NCBI RefSeq assembly: GCF_900105055.1
Contig: NZ_FNTA01000004.1
Location: 930,001 to 994,000, forward strand
Direction of reading: 5' to 3'
Length of the DNA: 64,000 bases
From: Amycolatopsis lurida
GTDB taxonomy: Bacteria > Actinomycetota > Actinomycetes > Mycobacteriales > Pseudonocardiaceae
The notes below the pieces were generated by a model that saw only the letters and a program-made list of their open reading frames with translations, was not told the DNA's origin and did not search any database. This document shows positions 56,733 through 64,000 of the stretch, piece by piece. How positions within the stretch are numbered: the stretch's first letter is position 1; every line of letters begins with the position of its first letter. Both the position numbers and the translations under genes were made by a program.

Positions 56733-58391
56733 GTGGCAGTGGGCGATCACCCGGCACAGCGGGACACGGACGGGGCGGAGCCGGAAGACCGGGCGGCAGG
56801 GCCGGTGGCGACGCTCGTCCCGGGGCGCCCGCACGAGCCGGAGCCGCTGGACGACAAGGAACTGCGCGGGCTGAACGTGGTCCGCCGGTTCGGCGCGGTC
56901 GGCTCCCTGTTCCTCGCGCTCGGCTCGCTCGGCGCGGGCGCCGCACCGGTGATCAACCCGGTGCAGGAGATCCCGGTCCTGCGGCTGTTCACCCGCATCC
57001 CCATGGTGTCGCTCGCGATGGGCCTGGCGGGCATGGCGATCATCGTGCTCAGCTGGCTGCTGCTCGGCCGGTTCGCGCAGCCCGCGCGCCGCCGCCTCGC
57101 CACCCAGGGCCAGCTCGCCCGCACCATCGCGCTCTGGTGCGCGCCGCTGCTGTTCATCCCGCCGCTGTTCTCCCGCGACGTCTATAGCTATCTCGCGCAG
57201 AGCGAGATCGTCGCCCGCGGGATGGACCCGTACTCCCTCGGCCCGGCCGAAGCCCTCGGCGTCTCCGACCCGCTGACCTCGGGTGTCTCCAACATGTGGC
57301 GCGAGACGCCGGCGCCCTACGGCCCGCTGCTGCTGCGCCTCGGCGGCTGGCTCGCCCCGCTGAGCAGCGGCAACATCGTCACCGGGGTCCTGCTGCAGCG
57401 CGGGCTCGCGCTGATCGGCGTCATCCTGATCATCTGGGCGCTGCCCCGGCTGGCCCGGCGGTTCGGCGTGCAGCCCGCCACCGCGCTGTGGCTCGGCGCC
57501 GCGAACCCGCTGCTGATCTTCCACTTCGTCGCGGGTGCCCACAACGACGCGCTCGCGATCGGGCTGATGGTGGCCGGGCTGGAGGTCGGCCTCCAGCGGA
57601 TGCCGGTGCGGTTCAAGAACGACGCGCCGCCCCCTCTGGCCAAGGGCGAACTGCTGTACATCGGACTCGGGGTCGTGCTCATCACCCTCGGCGTCGCGGT
57701 GAAGATCAACGCGATCCTGGCGCTGCCGTTCTTCACGGTGATGGTGGCCAGACGCTGGCACGGCCGGATCAAGGACCTGGTCACCGCCGCGGTCCCGATG
57801 GCGCTGCTGTTCGGCGTGACCCTGGTGGCGGTCTGTTACGGCACCGGCCTCGGCTTCGGCTGGGTCGGCGCGCTCGGCACGCCGGGCCTGGTCCGCTCGT
57901 GGATCTCGCCGACGTCGGAACTCGCCGCGCTCGGCGGCGTCCTCGGCATCGCGCTCGGCCTCGGTAACCACACCAACGCGATGGTGCCGATCCTCGGCAC
58001 GCTCGGCTACGCCGTCGCGGGCGCGGTGACGGTCAAGTTCCTTTGGGACAGCTTCAAATGGCGCTACCGGCCGATCATCGGCCTCGGGGTCTCCCTGGGC
58101 GCGGTGATGGTGCTGCACGTCGCGCTCCAGCCCTGGTACCTGCTGTGGGCGATCATCCCGCTCGCCGCGGCGGCGGGGACCTCGCGGTTCCGCATCGCCG
58201 CGACGATCGTCACCGCCGTCCTGCCGTTCCTGCTGCCGACGACGGGAAGCACCTTCGAGGGCCGCGGTTTCGTCCTGCCGTTCGCGTGGGCCGCCGCCGG
58301 GGTCGTCACGCTGCTGGGGCTGTTCATCGTCCACCGCCTCTCACCACTGCTGCTGTCCAGACCGTCCCCGGAGCATTCGGTCCCCGCGTGA
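56733..58391 (+). CDS. mptB: Polyprenyl-phosphomannose-dependent alpha-1,6-mannosyltransferase, MptB-like
   Basis: 552 aa from the GTG at 56733, 6 bp after TACCCT, so probably leaderless. It has about twelve to thirteen transmembrane helices. After the third helix the loop SRDVYSYLAQSEIVARGMDPY holds the acidic residues expected of GT-C mannosyltransferases, and NPLLIFHFVAGAHNDALAIG is a family stretch. In mycobacteria MptB starts the mannan core of lipomannan. The gene stands divergent from sufR and upstream of the ABC genes, as I recall for M. tuberculosis (Rv1459c). Confidence 0.88.
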   Translation: MAVGDHPAQRDTDGAEPEDRAAGPVATLVPGRPHEPEPLDDKELRGLNVVRRFGAVGSLFLALGSLGAGAAPVINPVQEIPVLRLFTRIPMVSLAMGLAGMAIIVLSWLLLGRFAQPARRRLATQGQLARTIALWCAPLLFIPPLFSRDVYSYLAQSEIVARGMDPYSLGPAEALGVSDPLTSGVSNMWRETPAPYGPLLLRLGGWLAPLSSGNIVTGVLLQRGLALIGVILIIWALPRLARRFGVQPATALWLGAANPLLIFHFVAGAHNDALAIGLMVAGLEVGLQRMPVRFKNDAPPPLAKGELLYIGLGVVLITLGVAVKINAILALPFFTVMVARRWHGRIKDLVTAAVPMALLFGVTLVAVCYGTGLGFGWVGALGTPGLVRSWISPTSELAALGGVLGIALGLGNHTNAMVPILGTLGYAVAGAVTVKFLWDSFKWRYRPIIGLGVSLGAVMVLHVALQPWYLLWAIIPLAAAAGTSRFRIAATIVTAVLPFLLPTTGSTFEGRGFVLPFAWAAAGVVTLLGLFIVHRLSPLLLSRPSPEHSVPA

Positions 58392-58410
58392 GGCCGTATC
58401 GTGACCTGTC

Positions 58411-59337
58411 GTGAACGCCCCCGCCGTCGAGATCACCGGGCTGGTGAAACGCTACGGATCCACCACCGCCGTCGATGGACTCGACCTGCGGATGGAACGT
58501 GGCGCACTGCTCGCTCTGCTCGGCCCGAACGGGGCCGGCAAGACCACCACCGTCGAGATCTGCGAAGGCTTCCTGCGGCCTGACGACGGCGAAGTCCGCG
58601 TGCTGGGCCTGGACCCGGCGCGCGACGGCGCCGCGCTGCGGCCCCGGATCGGCGTGATGCCCCAGGGCGGCGGCGCGTATCCCGGCGTCCGCGCCGACGA
58701 GATGCTCGGGCTGGTCGCCGCGTGTGCGGCGAACCCGCTCGACCCCGCCTGGCTGCTGGACGTCCTCGGCCTTTCCGGAGCGCGGAAGACGCCGTTCAAA
58801 CGGCTTTCCGGCGGGCAGCAGCAGCGGCTCTCGCTCGCCTGCGCGCTCGTCGGACGGCCCGAATTGCTCTTCCTCGACGAGCCGACGGCGGGCATGGACC
58901 CGCAGGCCCGCCGCCTGGTCTGGGATCTGCTCGGGGCGCTGCGTGCCGACGGGGTCAGCGTGCTGCTCACCACGCATCTGATGGAGGAGGCCGAAACGCT
59001 GGCCGACACCGTGGTGATCGTCGACCACGGCAAGGTCGTCGTCGAAGGTTCCCCGCAGTCGCTGACCGTCGAGGCAGGTGAGACGGCGCAGCTGCGGTTC
59101 AAGGCACGGACGCGGCTCGACACCGCGCTGCTGACCGCCGCCCTGCCCGAGGGCCACCTCGTCCACGAATCGGCGCCGGGGACGTATCTCGTCGAGGGCG
59201 CGATCGATCCGCAGGTGGTGTCGACGGTGACGGCGTGGTGCGCGCAGCAGGGTGTCATGCCCGAGGAACTGCAGGTCGGCAGGCGCACGCTGGAAGAGGT
59301 CTTCCTGGAGCTGACCGGACGGGAACTGCGCGCATGA
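58411..59337 (+). CDS. ABC-2-type transporter, ATP-binding subunit
   Basis: 308 aa. Walker A GPNGAGKTTTVE (about 36-47), signature RLSGGQQQRLSLA, Walker B LLFLDEPTAGMD, then TTHLMEEAETLAD, as in the drug-exporter DrrA-like group. The C-terminal extension (about 225-308) is typical of this group. It pairs with the permease encoded by the next gene (4-bp overlap). The export substrate is unknown; in mycobacteria the same pair sits between mptB and ctaA. Confidence 0.92.
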   Translation: MNAPAVEITGLVKRYGSTTAVDGLDLRMERGALLALLGPNGAGKTTTVEICEGFLRPDDGEVRVLGLDPARDGAALRPRIGVMPQGGGAYPGVRADEMLGLVAACAANPLDPAWLLDVLGLSGARKTPFKRLSGGQQQRLSLACALVGRPELLFLDEPTAGMDPQARRLVWDLLGALRADGVSVLLTTHLMEEAETLADTVVIVDHGKVVVEGSPQSLTVEAGETAQLRFKARTRLDTALLTAALPEGHLVHESAPGTYLVEGAIDPQVVSTVTAWCAQQGVMPEELQVGRRTLEEVFLELTGRELRA

Positions 59338-60134
59338 CCACGACGCCCACACCCCGATTCGCCCCTGGCACGTTCACCCCCGCCCCCGGCCGCGGTTCGC
59401 TCGGCAAGATGCTCCGCACGCACGCGAAGGTCGAAGCGAGCCTGACGCTGCGCCACGGCGAGCAGATCCTGCTGACCCTGCTGATCCCGCTCGCGCTGCT
59501 GATCGGCTTGTCGCTACTGGACATCCTGCCGTCGTCACAACTCGGCGACTCGTCCAAAGTGGACTGGATCACGCCGAGGATCCTGGCGCTGGCGGTGATG
59601 TCTTCGGCGTTCACCGGGCAGGCCATCGCGCTGGGCTTCGACCGCCGTTACGGGGTCCTCAAACGACTTTCCGCCACCGCGCTGCCCCGCTGGCTGCTCG
59701 TCGCGGGCCGGGTCGCCGCCGCGCTGGTCGTGGTCGCGCTGCAGGCGGTGATCCTCGGTGGCGTCGCCGCGCTGCTGGGCTGGTCGCCGTCACTCGGCGG
59801 GCTTGTCGGCGCGATCCCGTTCCTGATCGTCGGCACGCTCGCGTTCGGCGCGCTGGGCCTGTTGCTCGGCGGGGCGCTGCGCGCGGAGGCCGTGCTGGCG
59901 CTGGCGAACATCGTCTGGTTCGTGCTGCTGCTCGCCGGCGGCATCCTGCTGGCGCCATCGACCATGCCGTCCGGCGTCGCGTGGATCGTCGAACTGCTGC
60001 CCTCGGGCGCGCTCGCCGAAGGCCTGCGGTCGGTACTGCTGGACGGCTCGTTCGGCTGGGGCCCGTTCGCGGTGCTCGTCGGCTGGGGTGTCGTCGCGGG
60101 CGCACTGGCGAGCAAGACCACCAAGCTGACCTGA
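59334..60134 (+). CDS. ABC-2-type transporter, permease subunit
   Basis: 266 aa from the ATG that overlaps the stop of the ATPase gene. A cytoplasmic N-terminus (1-45) is followed by six transmembrane helices: ILLTLLIPLALLIGLSLLDI, the segment SAFTGQAIALGF, RVAAALVVVALQAVILGGVAALL, PFLIVGTLAFGALGLLLGG, NIVWFVLLLAGGILLAP and the last one VLVGWGVVAGALAS. It forms the pore of the exporter. A short inverted repeat GAACGC/GCGTTC lies downstream, before ctaA. Confidence 0.9.
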   Translation: MTTTPTPRFAPGTFTPAPGRGSLGKMLRTHAKVEASLTLRHGEQILLTLLIPLALLIGLSLLDILPSSQLGDSSKVDWITPRILALAVMSSAFTGQAIALGFDRRYGVLKRLSATALPRWLLVAGRVAAALVVVALQAVILGGVAALLGWSPSLGGLVGAIPFLIVGTLAFGALGLLLGGALRAEAVLALANIVWFVLLLAGGILLAPSTMPSGVAWIVELLPSGALAEGLRSVLLDGSFGWGPFAVLVGWGVVAGALASKTTKLT

Positions 60135-60198
60135 GGCGGCCGACACAGCGGGTCCGGCCGGTGGAACGCTCTCAGGAAGGGCGTTCTAGCATCGGACC

Positions 60199-61167
60199 GT
60201 GCCGTTCCAGAGCCTTGTAGCGCGTCTGCCGTATCCGTCGTTCGCGGTCCAGCGAGCGGTCGCGATAGCGGCGGTGATCGCACAGGCCGGAATCGGCGTC
60301 ACCGGCTCGGTCGTCCGGGTGACGGGTTCGGGCCTCGGCTGCCCGACCTGGCCGCAGTGCGTCGAAGGCAGCATCGTGCCCGTCGCGCATCCCGAGTTGG
60401 ACATGCTCACCCAGTGGATCGAGTTCAGCAACCGGTTGCTGACCGGGGTGGTCATCCTGGTCGCCGCGCTGTGCGTGATCACCGCGTGGCGCGTGCAGAT
60501 CGAGCACCCGAGCCGCCGCCGTCTGGTGAAACTGGCCTGGACGATGCCCGCCGGCGTGATGCTGCAGGCCGTCGTCGGCGGGATCACCGTGCTCGCGAAA
60601 CTCGAATGGTGGACCGTCGCGCTCCACTTCCTGGCCTCCACTCCCCTGGTCTGGCTCGCGGTCCTGCTGTTGCGCGCGTTCAAGGAGGGTGACGAGCCCG
60701 CCCGCTGGCTGATCCCGGACGCCGGCCGCAAGACGCTGATCGCCCTCGCCGTGTCCATGTGGGCCGTCCTCGCGGCGGGGACCACCGTGACCGGGGCGGG
60801 CCCGCACGGCGGCGACCCCGGCACCCACCGGCTCCAGGCCCCGATCGAGACGCTCACCCAGATCCACGGCGGACTGCTGGTGGTCTACCTGATCGTGCTG
60901 GCCGTCTTCGGGCTCCAGCTGATGCGTGGCGAGACGCCGAAGCAGCTGTGGAAGCGGTACACCATCGTGTGGGTCGTCGCGGTCCTCCAGGGCGTCGTGG
61001 GTTCGGTGCAGTACGCCCTCGGTGTGCCGGAGGCGCTGGTCTCGTTCCACGTCCTCGGCTCCGCGCTGGTGATCATCTCGACGGCGGCACTGTGGTGCGG
61101 ATCACGCGATCGTGGTTCCGCGCCGGTTTCGCCCGCCGCTGACCGGGAACTCGCCACTTCGAACTGA
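60199..61167 (+). CDS. ctaA: Heme A synthase
   Basis: 322 aa with eight transmembrane helices. It oxidises heme O to heme A for cytochrome aa3 oxidase. The extracellular Cys pair of Gram-positive CtaA is Cys48/Cys54 (GLGCPTWPQC), followed by the essential Glu56. Heme-ligand His are in LTQWIEFSNRLL-adjacent helices, LHFLASTPLVWL, QIHGGLLVVYL and FHVLGSALVI. The GTG lies 7 bp after TAGCAT, so it is probably leaderless. Confidence 0.94.
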   Translation: MPFQSLVARLPYPSFAVQRAVAIAAVIAQAGIGVTGSVVRVTGSGLGCPTWPQCVEGSIVPVAHPELDMLTQWIEFSNRLLTGVVILVAALCVITAWRVQIEHPSRRRLVKLAWTMPAGVMLQAVVGGITVLAKLEWWTVALHFLASTPLVWLAVLLLRAFKEGDEPARWLIPDAGRKTLIALAVSMWAVLAAGTTVTGAGPHGGDPGTHRLQAPIETLTQIHGGLLVVYLIVLAVFGLQLMRGETPKQLWKRYTIVWVVAVLQGVVGSVQYALGVPEALVSFHVLGSALVIISTAALWCGSRDRGSAPVSPAADRELATSN

Positions 61168-61280
61168 CCCCCTGGCAAACCGGACGTAACCCCCGGGCGG
61201 CGTGCTCGCCAGACACTGCCCTTACGCTGCGCTCGGTGCCCCGCACGGGGGTCACCACGAGTCGAGGCACGAGGTGTCGT

Positions 61281-62228
61281 ATGACCGCCAGCACCGAGCC
61301 GGACGCACCGGCCAGTCCGTCCAAACCCCTGATCTCCCACCGGCGAGGCTCCGGGGAGATGCTGATCCTCAAGACCTTCCTGCTGGTCCCGTTCGTCGCG
61401 CTGATCGCCGCCGTGCCGATCGTGTGGGGCTGGGGCATGACCTGGGTCGACCTGGCACTGGCGGCCGTGTTCTACACCGTCGGGACCCTCGGGGTGACGG
61501 TGGGATACCACCGCTACTTCACCCACGGCGCCTTCAAGGCCAATCGCCCGCTGCGCGTGGCTCTCGCCATCGCCGGGAGTTTCGCGGTGCAGGGTTCGGT
61601 CATCTTCTGGGTGGCCAGCCACCGCCGCCACCACGCCTTCGCGGACCGCGAGGGCGACCCGCACTCCCCCTGGCTGTTCGGGACGTCGCCCTCGGCGCTC
61701 CTGCGCGGCTTCTGGCACGCGCATATGGGTTGGATGTTCAGCCGCGAGGTGACCAACTACGACCGGTTCGCGCCGGACCTGGTGGCCGACAAGGACCTTC
61801 GCGTGGTGAACCGCTACTTCTGGCTGTGGATCACACTGAGCCTCGCGCTGCCCGCGGTGCTCGGCGGGCTGATCAGCTGGTCGTGGTGGGGTGTGGTGAC
61901 CGGGTTCTTCTGGGGAGGGCTGGTCCGGATCGCGTTCCTGCACCACGTCACGTGGTCGGTGAACTCGATCTGTCACCTGGTCGGCGAGCGCCCGTTCGCC
62001 AGCCGTGACAAGGCGGCGAACTTCTGGCCGCTGGCGATCCTGTCCATGGGCGAGTCGTGGCACAACTCCCACCACGCCGACCCGACCTGCGCGCGGCACG
62101 GTGTCCTGCGCGGACAGGTCGACGTGTCGGCGCGGGTGATCTGGCTGTTCGAGAAGTTCGGCTGGGCACGGGACGTGCGGTGGCCGAAGCCGGAGCGCTT
62201 GGCCGCCAAACTCGCGAAACCCGCCTGA
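61281..62228 (+). CDS. Fatty acid (acyl-CoA) delta-9-type desaturase
   Basis: 315 aa from the ATG at 61281 after GAGG; a GTG at 61236 is less likely. The membrane di-iron desaturase has all three His boxes: HRYFTH (about 78), HRRHH (about 114-118) and NSHH (about 256). Two helical hairpins flank them (LKTFLLVPFVALIAAVPIVW and the pair around residue 190). It introduces a double bond into acyl chains, with electrons from a ferredoxin or oxidoreductase that is not encoded nearby. The unsaturated lipids are also the substrate of the Cfa enzyme encoded at 16.9 kb. The gene stands between ctaA and a convergent ATP-grasp gene. Confidence 0.92.
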   Translation: MTASTEPDAPASPSKPLISHRRGSGEMLILKTFLLVPFVALIAAVPIVWGWGMTWVDLALAAVFYTVGTLGVTVGYHRYFTHGAFKANRPLRVALAIAGSFAVQGSVIFWVASHRRHHAFADREGDPHSPWLFGTSPSALLRGFWHAHMGWMFSREVTNYDRFAPDLVADKDLRVVNRYFWLWITLSLALPAVLGGLISWSWWGVVTGFFWGGLVRIAFLHHVTWSVNSICHLVGERPFASRDKAANFWPLAILSMGESWHNSHHADPTCARHGVLRGQVDVSARVIWLFEKFGWARDVRWPKPERLAAKLAKPA

Positions 62229-62243
62229 CCCCCGCTCCGCCAT

Positions 62244-62265
62244 CGCAATTCGTCATCTACTTGCG
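62244..62265. repeat. CAATTCGTCATCTACTTG element, single arm (between convergent genes)
   Basis: CGCAATTCGTCATCTACTTG plus CG; the ends CGCAA/TTGCG are complementary, so a weak stem can form. It fills the 49-bp gap between the desaturase and ATP-grasp genes. Confidence 0.8.
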
Positions 62266-62277
62266 ACGGCGGGCGGG

Positions 62278-63144
62278 TCAGGCGAGTTGCTGGCGGACGG
62301 CGGAGGCGAAACGCCAGGCCGCGGCGGCGTCGGTCTGCCGGAACCCGAGCGAAGGCTCGACGAGCTCCAGTTCCAGCAGCAGCGGCCTGCCGTCCGGCCC
62401 GGCGACGAGGTCGACGCGGGCGTAGAGCAGTTCCGCGCGCAGGATGCCGAGCAGCGCCGCGGTCGCGTCCAAAGCGTCTTCGGCCAGCGCCCGGAATCCC
62501 GCGGCGGGCTGCACGGGCGCGAGCTTCTCCGTCACGTACAGCCCGGATTCGTCGAGTTCCCGGCCCAGCATCGCGGCCTTCGAGAAGGCGTGCGAGTACA
62601 CGCCGCCGAAGTACACCAGTGCGATCTCGCCTTCACTGTCCACACTGGACTGGTACGGCTGGAGCAGCACGGTGTTCCCGTCGGCCTGCAGCCCGGAGAG
62701 ATGTGCGGCGGCCGCGTCGCCCGCCGTGAACCGGCCCGCGCCTCGCGAACCGGCACCGACCGCGGGCTTCAGCACGAACTCGCCCTTGGGCCAGCGCGGG
62801 GCCTTGTCGTCCGGCGCGATCAGGGTCGTCGGCACGACCGCGACCCCGGCGTCGCCGAGTTCGGCCAGGTAGGACTTGTCGGTGTTCCACCGCACGACAT
62901 CGGCCGAATTGGCCAGTGACGGCACGGATTCGGTCCAGGACAGGAACTCGTCGCGGCGCTCGGCGTAGTCCCAGGTGGCGCGCAGCACGACGATGTCCGC
63001 GGCGCCGAAATCGACGGTCGTGCCGTCCCAGGCGGCCCAGCGGGTCTTGAAGCCGAGGTCGGCCAGCGCCTCGGGTACCGCGTGCTCGTCGCCGTCGCCT
63101 TCCGGCAGGCTGGAGCAGGCGACGAAGATCGCGGAGCCGCTCAC
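62278..63144 (-). CDS. ATP-grasp domain protein
   Basis: 288 aa from the GTG that overlaps the stop of the upstream 102-aa gene. The N-terminal Rossmann-like part (AIFVACSSLPEGDGDEHAV, IVVLRATWDYAERRDEFL) and RWNTDKSYLAELGDAGVAVVPT lead to the ATP-grasp core: EFVLKPAVGAGSRGAGRF with the ATP lysine, and LLLELELVEPSLGF at the metal site. Such ligases form amide or peptide bonds, and this subgroup resembles glutathione-synthetase-like or RimK-like enzymes. The substrate is unknown. Confidence 0.87.
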   Translation of the reverse strand: MSGSAIFVACSSLPEGDGDEHAVPEALADLGFKTRWAAWDGTTVDFGAADIVVLRATWDYAERRDEFLSWTESVPSLANSADVVRWNTDKSYLAELGDAGVAVVPTTLIAPDDKAPRWPKGEFVLKPAVGAGSRGAGRFTAGDAAAAHLSGLQADGNTVLLQPYQSSVDSEGEIALVYFGGVYSHAFSKAAMLGRELDESGLYVTEKLAPVQPAAGFRALAEDALDATAALLGILRAELLYARVDLVAGPDGRPLLLELELVEPSLGFRQTDAAAAWRFASAVRQQLA

Positions 63145-63449
63145 TTCCCCGCCATCCGGCGGCGGTGCTCGGCGCCGATCTTGGTGGCCTTCACGGTCTC
63201 GCTGTCCCATTCGGCGGGCTCGAGGTCTTCGACGGCCTCGACCAGCGCCTCGCCCGCCTCGACGGAGGTGACGACGACGTCGCCCAGCGCGCCGTCGGCG
63301 CCCACGAGCACGACGCGCGCGCCGACCCGGCCGATGTTCTCCACCACCGCGCGCGACGGCTTCCCGTGCCGCTTCACGAAGTCGCGGGCGGCCGCGACCT
63401 GGCGCGACGTGGGGGCGGCGGTCTCGGTCTTCTCTTCGGTCTCAGCCAC
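63141..63449 (-). CDS. Conserved actinobacterial hypothetical protein
   Basis: 102 aa, acidic N-terminal tail (MAETEEKTETAAP), then RQVAAARDFVKRHGKPSRAVVENIGRVGARVVLVG, and the end MAGK. I recognise no domain; the basic helix and following strands could form a small nucleic-acid or protein-binding fold. It is translationally coupled to the ATP-grasp gene (GTGA overlap) and is divergent from the quinone oxidoreductase. Confidence 0.7.
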   Translation of the reverse strand: MAETEEKTETAAPTSRQVAAARDFVKRHGKPSRAVVENIGRVGARVVLVGADGALGDVVVTSVEAGEALVEAVEDLEPAEWDSETVKATKIGAEHRRRMAGK

Positions 63450-63544
63450 GCGCCGAGCTTAACCGCGAAAGGCCCGGGACGCGGAATAACCGTGGCGTCG
63501 GCCATAGTTGTGCCGGTCGGAACGACCTTGAACGAGGAGGATGT

Positions 63545-64000
63545 ATGCCCGCGGCAGTGCAGATCCGGCGAACCGGTGGCCCCGAAGTCCTTGAACTATC
63601 GGAAGTCGAGGTCGGTGAACCCGGTTCCGGCGAACTGCTCGTGGACGTCGCGGCGGCGGGCGTCAACTACATCGACACCTATCACCGCGAGGGCATCTAC
63701 CCGGTCGACACCCCGTTCATCCTGGGTATGGAGGGCGCCGGCACGGTGGCCGCGGTCGGCGCGGACATGACCGGTTTCGCCGTCGGCGACCGGGTCGCCT
63801 GGCAGGGTTCGCTGGGCAGCTACGCCCAGCGCCGCCTGGTGCCCGCCACGATCGCGGTGAAGATCCCGGATGGCGTCTCCGAGGAGACCGCCGCCGCCAC
63901 GATGCTCCAGGGGATCACCGCGCACGCGCTGATCGCCTCGACCTACGAGGTCAAGGCCGGTGACGACGTGCTGATCCACGCCGCGGCGGGCGGCATGGGC
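63545..64000 (+). CDS. NADPH:quinone oxidoreductase, partial (runs off the window)
   Basis: The first 152 codons are present from the ATG at 63545 after GAGGAGG. It is a medium-chain dehydrogenase of the zeta-crystallin / QOR group: VQIRRTGGPEVLEL, ELLVDVAAAGVNYIDTYHREGIYP, PFILGMEGAGTVAAVG, then the start of the Rossmann domain VLIHAAAGGMG. No structural or catalytic Zn ligands are seen at the usual sites, which fits the QOR type. In the recalled mycobacterial order a qor gene also follows ctaA. Confidence 0.92.
   Translation, partial: MPAAVQIRRTGGPEVLELSEVEVGEPGSGELLVDVAAAGVNYIDTYHREGIYPVDTPFILGMEGAGTVAAVGADMTGFAVGDRVAWQGSLGSYAQRRLVPATIAVKIPDGVSEETAAATMLQGITAHALIASTYEVKAGDDVLIHAAAGGMG

Overview
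The window is about 70% GC, with dense, often overlapping genes, many GTG starts and predicted leaderless transcripts. This points to a filamentous actinomycete of the Pseudonocardiales, most likely Amycolatopsis or a close relative. The genus is an inference from gene content and from the style of the intergenic repeats; no rRNA gene is present to confirm it. The block sufT-U-S-C-D-B-R / mptB - ABC transporter - ctaA - quinone oxidoreductase has the same order as I recall for mycobacteria (around Rv1454c-Rv1466), so much of the right-hand 14 kb is conserved chromosomal core. No phage, transposase, CRISPR array, tRNA or rRNA was recognised.

Layout. 1-3.5 kb: an imine-reductase-like oxidoreductase divergent from a MerR regulator and a TPR protein, then a crotonase / acetoacetate-decarboxylase-like pair. 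3.7-10.8 kb: class I ribonucleotide reductase nrdA-nrdB, whose NrdB has the Mn/Fe class Ic residue pattern, then metE behind a cobalamin riboswitch. 10.8-21 kb: a P450, a degenerate GGDEF/EAL protein, a Bcp peroxiredoxin, an acetyltransferase, an LCP ligase, a cyclopropane-fatty-acid synthase, a hydrolase, a SIS protein and a frameshifted beta-lactamase-like serine hydrolase. 21-35.4 kb: an ABC exporter, a polyprenyl-type membrane glycosyltransferase, a small HTH protein, an ABC-F ATPase with a possible leader peptide, an acVLRF1-type peptidyl-tRNA hydrolase, a secreted S8 protease, a dGTPase, a lycopene cyclase and an EAL-GGDEF protein. 35.5-43 kb: a sulfotransferase-SDR-DUF1214 operon divergent from an IclR regulator, then cysD-cysNC, which makes the PAPS the sulfotransferase would use. 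43-50 kb: a two-component system, a TetR/MFS pair, an AarF/UbiB kinase, a signal-peptidase-like protein and a YnfA-like protein. 50-64 kb: the suf operon, mptB, an ABC-2 transporter, heme A synthase, a desaturase, an ATP-grasp protein and the start of a quinone oxidoreductase.

How the genes work together. Three modules stand out. (1) Fe-S assembly: sufR is translationally coupled to sufB and has a candidate SufR operator over its start. (2) Sulfation: an AGAAC-N2-GTTCT dyad occurs both at the sulfotransferase operon and at the cysD promoter, which suggests that PAPS supply and use are co-regulated. (3) Translation quality control: the ABC-F ATPase and acVLRF1 hydrolase are neighbours, and a six-codon ORF plus a hairpin precede the ABC-F gene.

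The most distinctive non-coding content is a set of five families of dispersed palindromic repeats, nearly all at 3' ends of genes. They comprise a 21-bp-period array, a 23-7-23 double palindrome, a very long AAGGCCTCCTT hairpin, a GTGAGTGGTAAGG hairpin and a CAATTCGTCATCTACTTG element. They explain most intergenic space longer than about 100 bp and may act as terminators or RNA stabilisers, or be small mobile palindromes.
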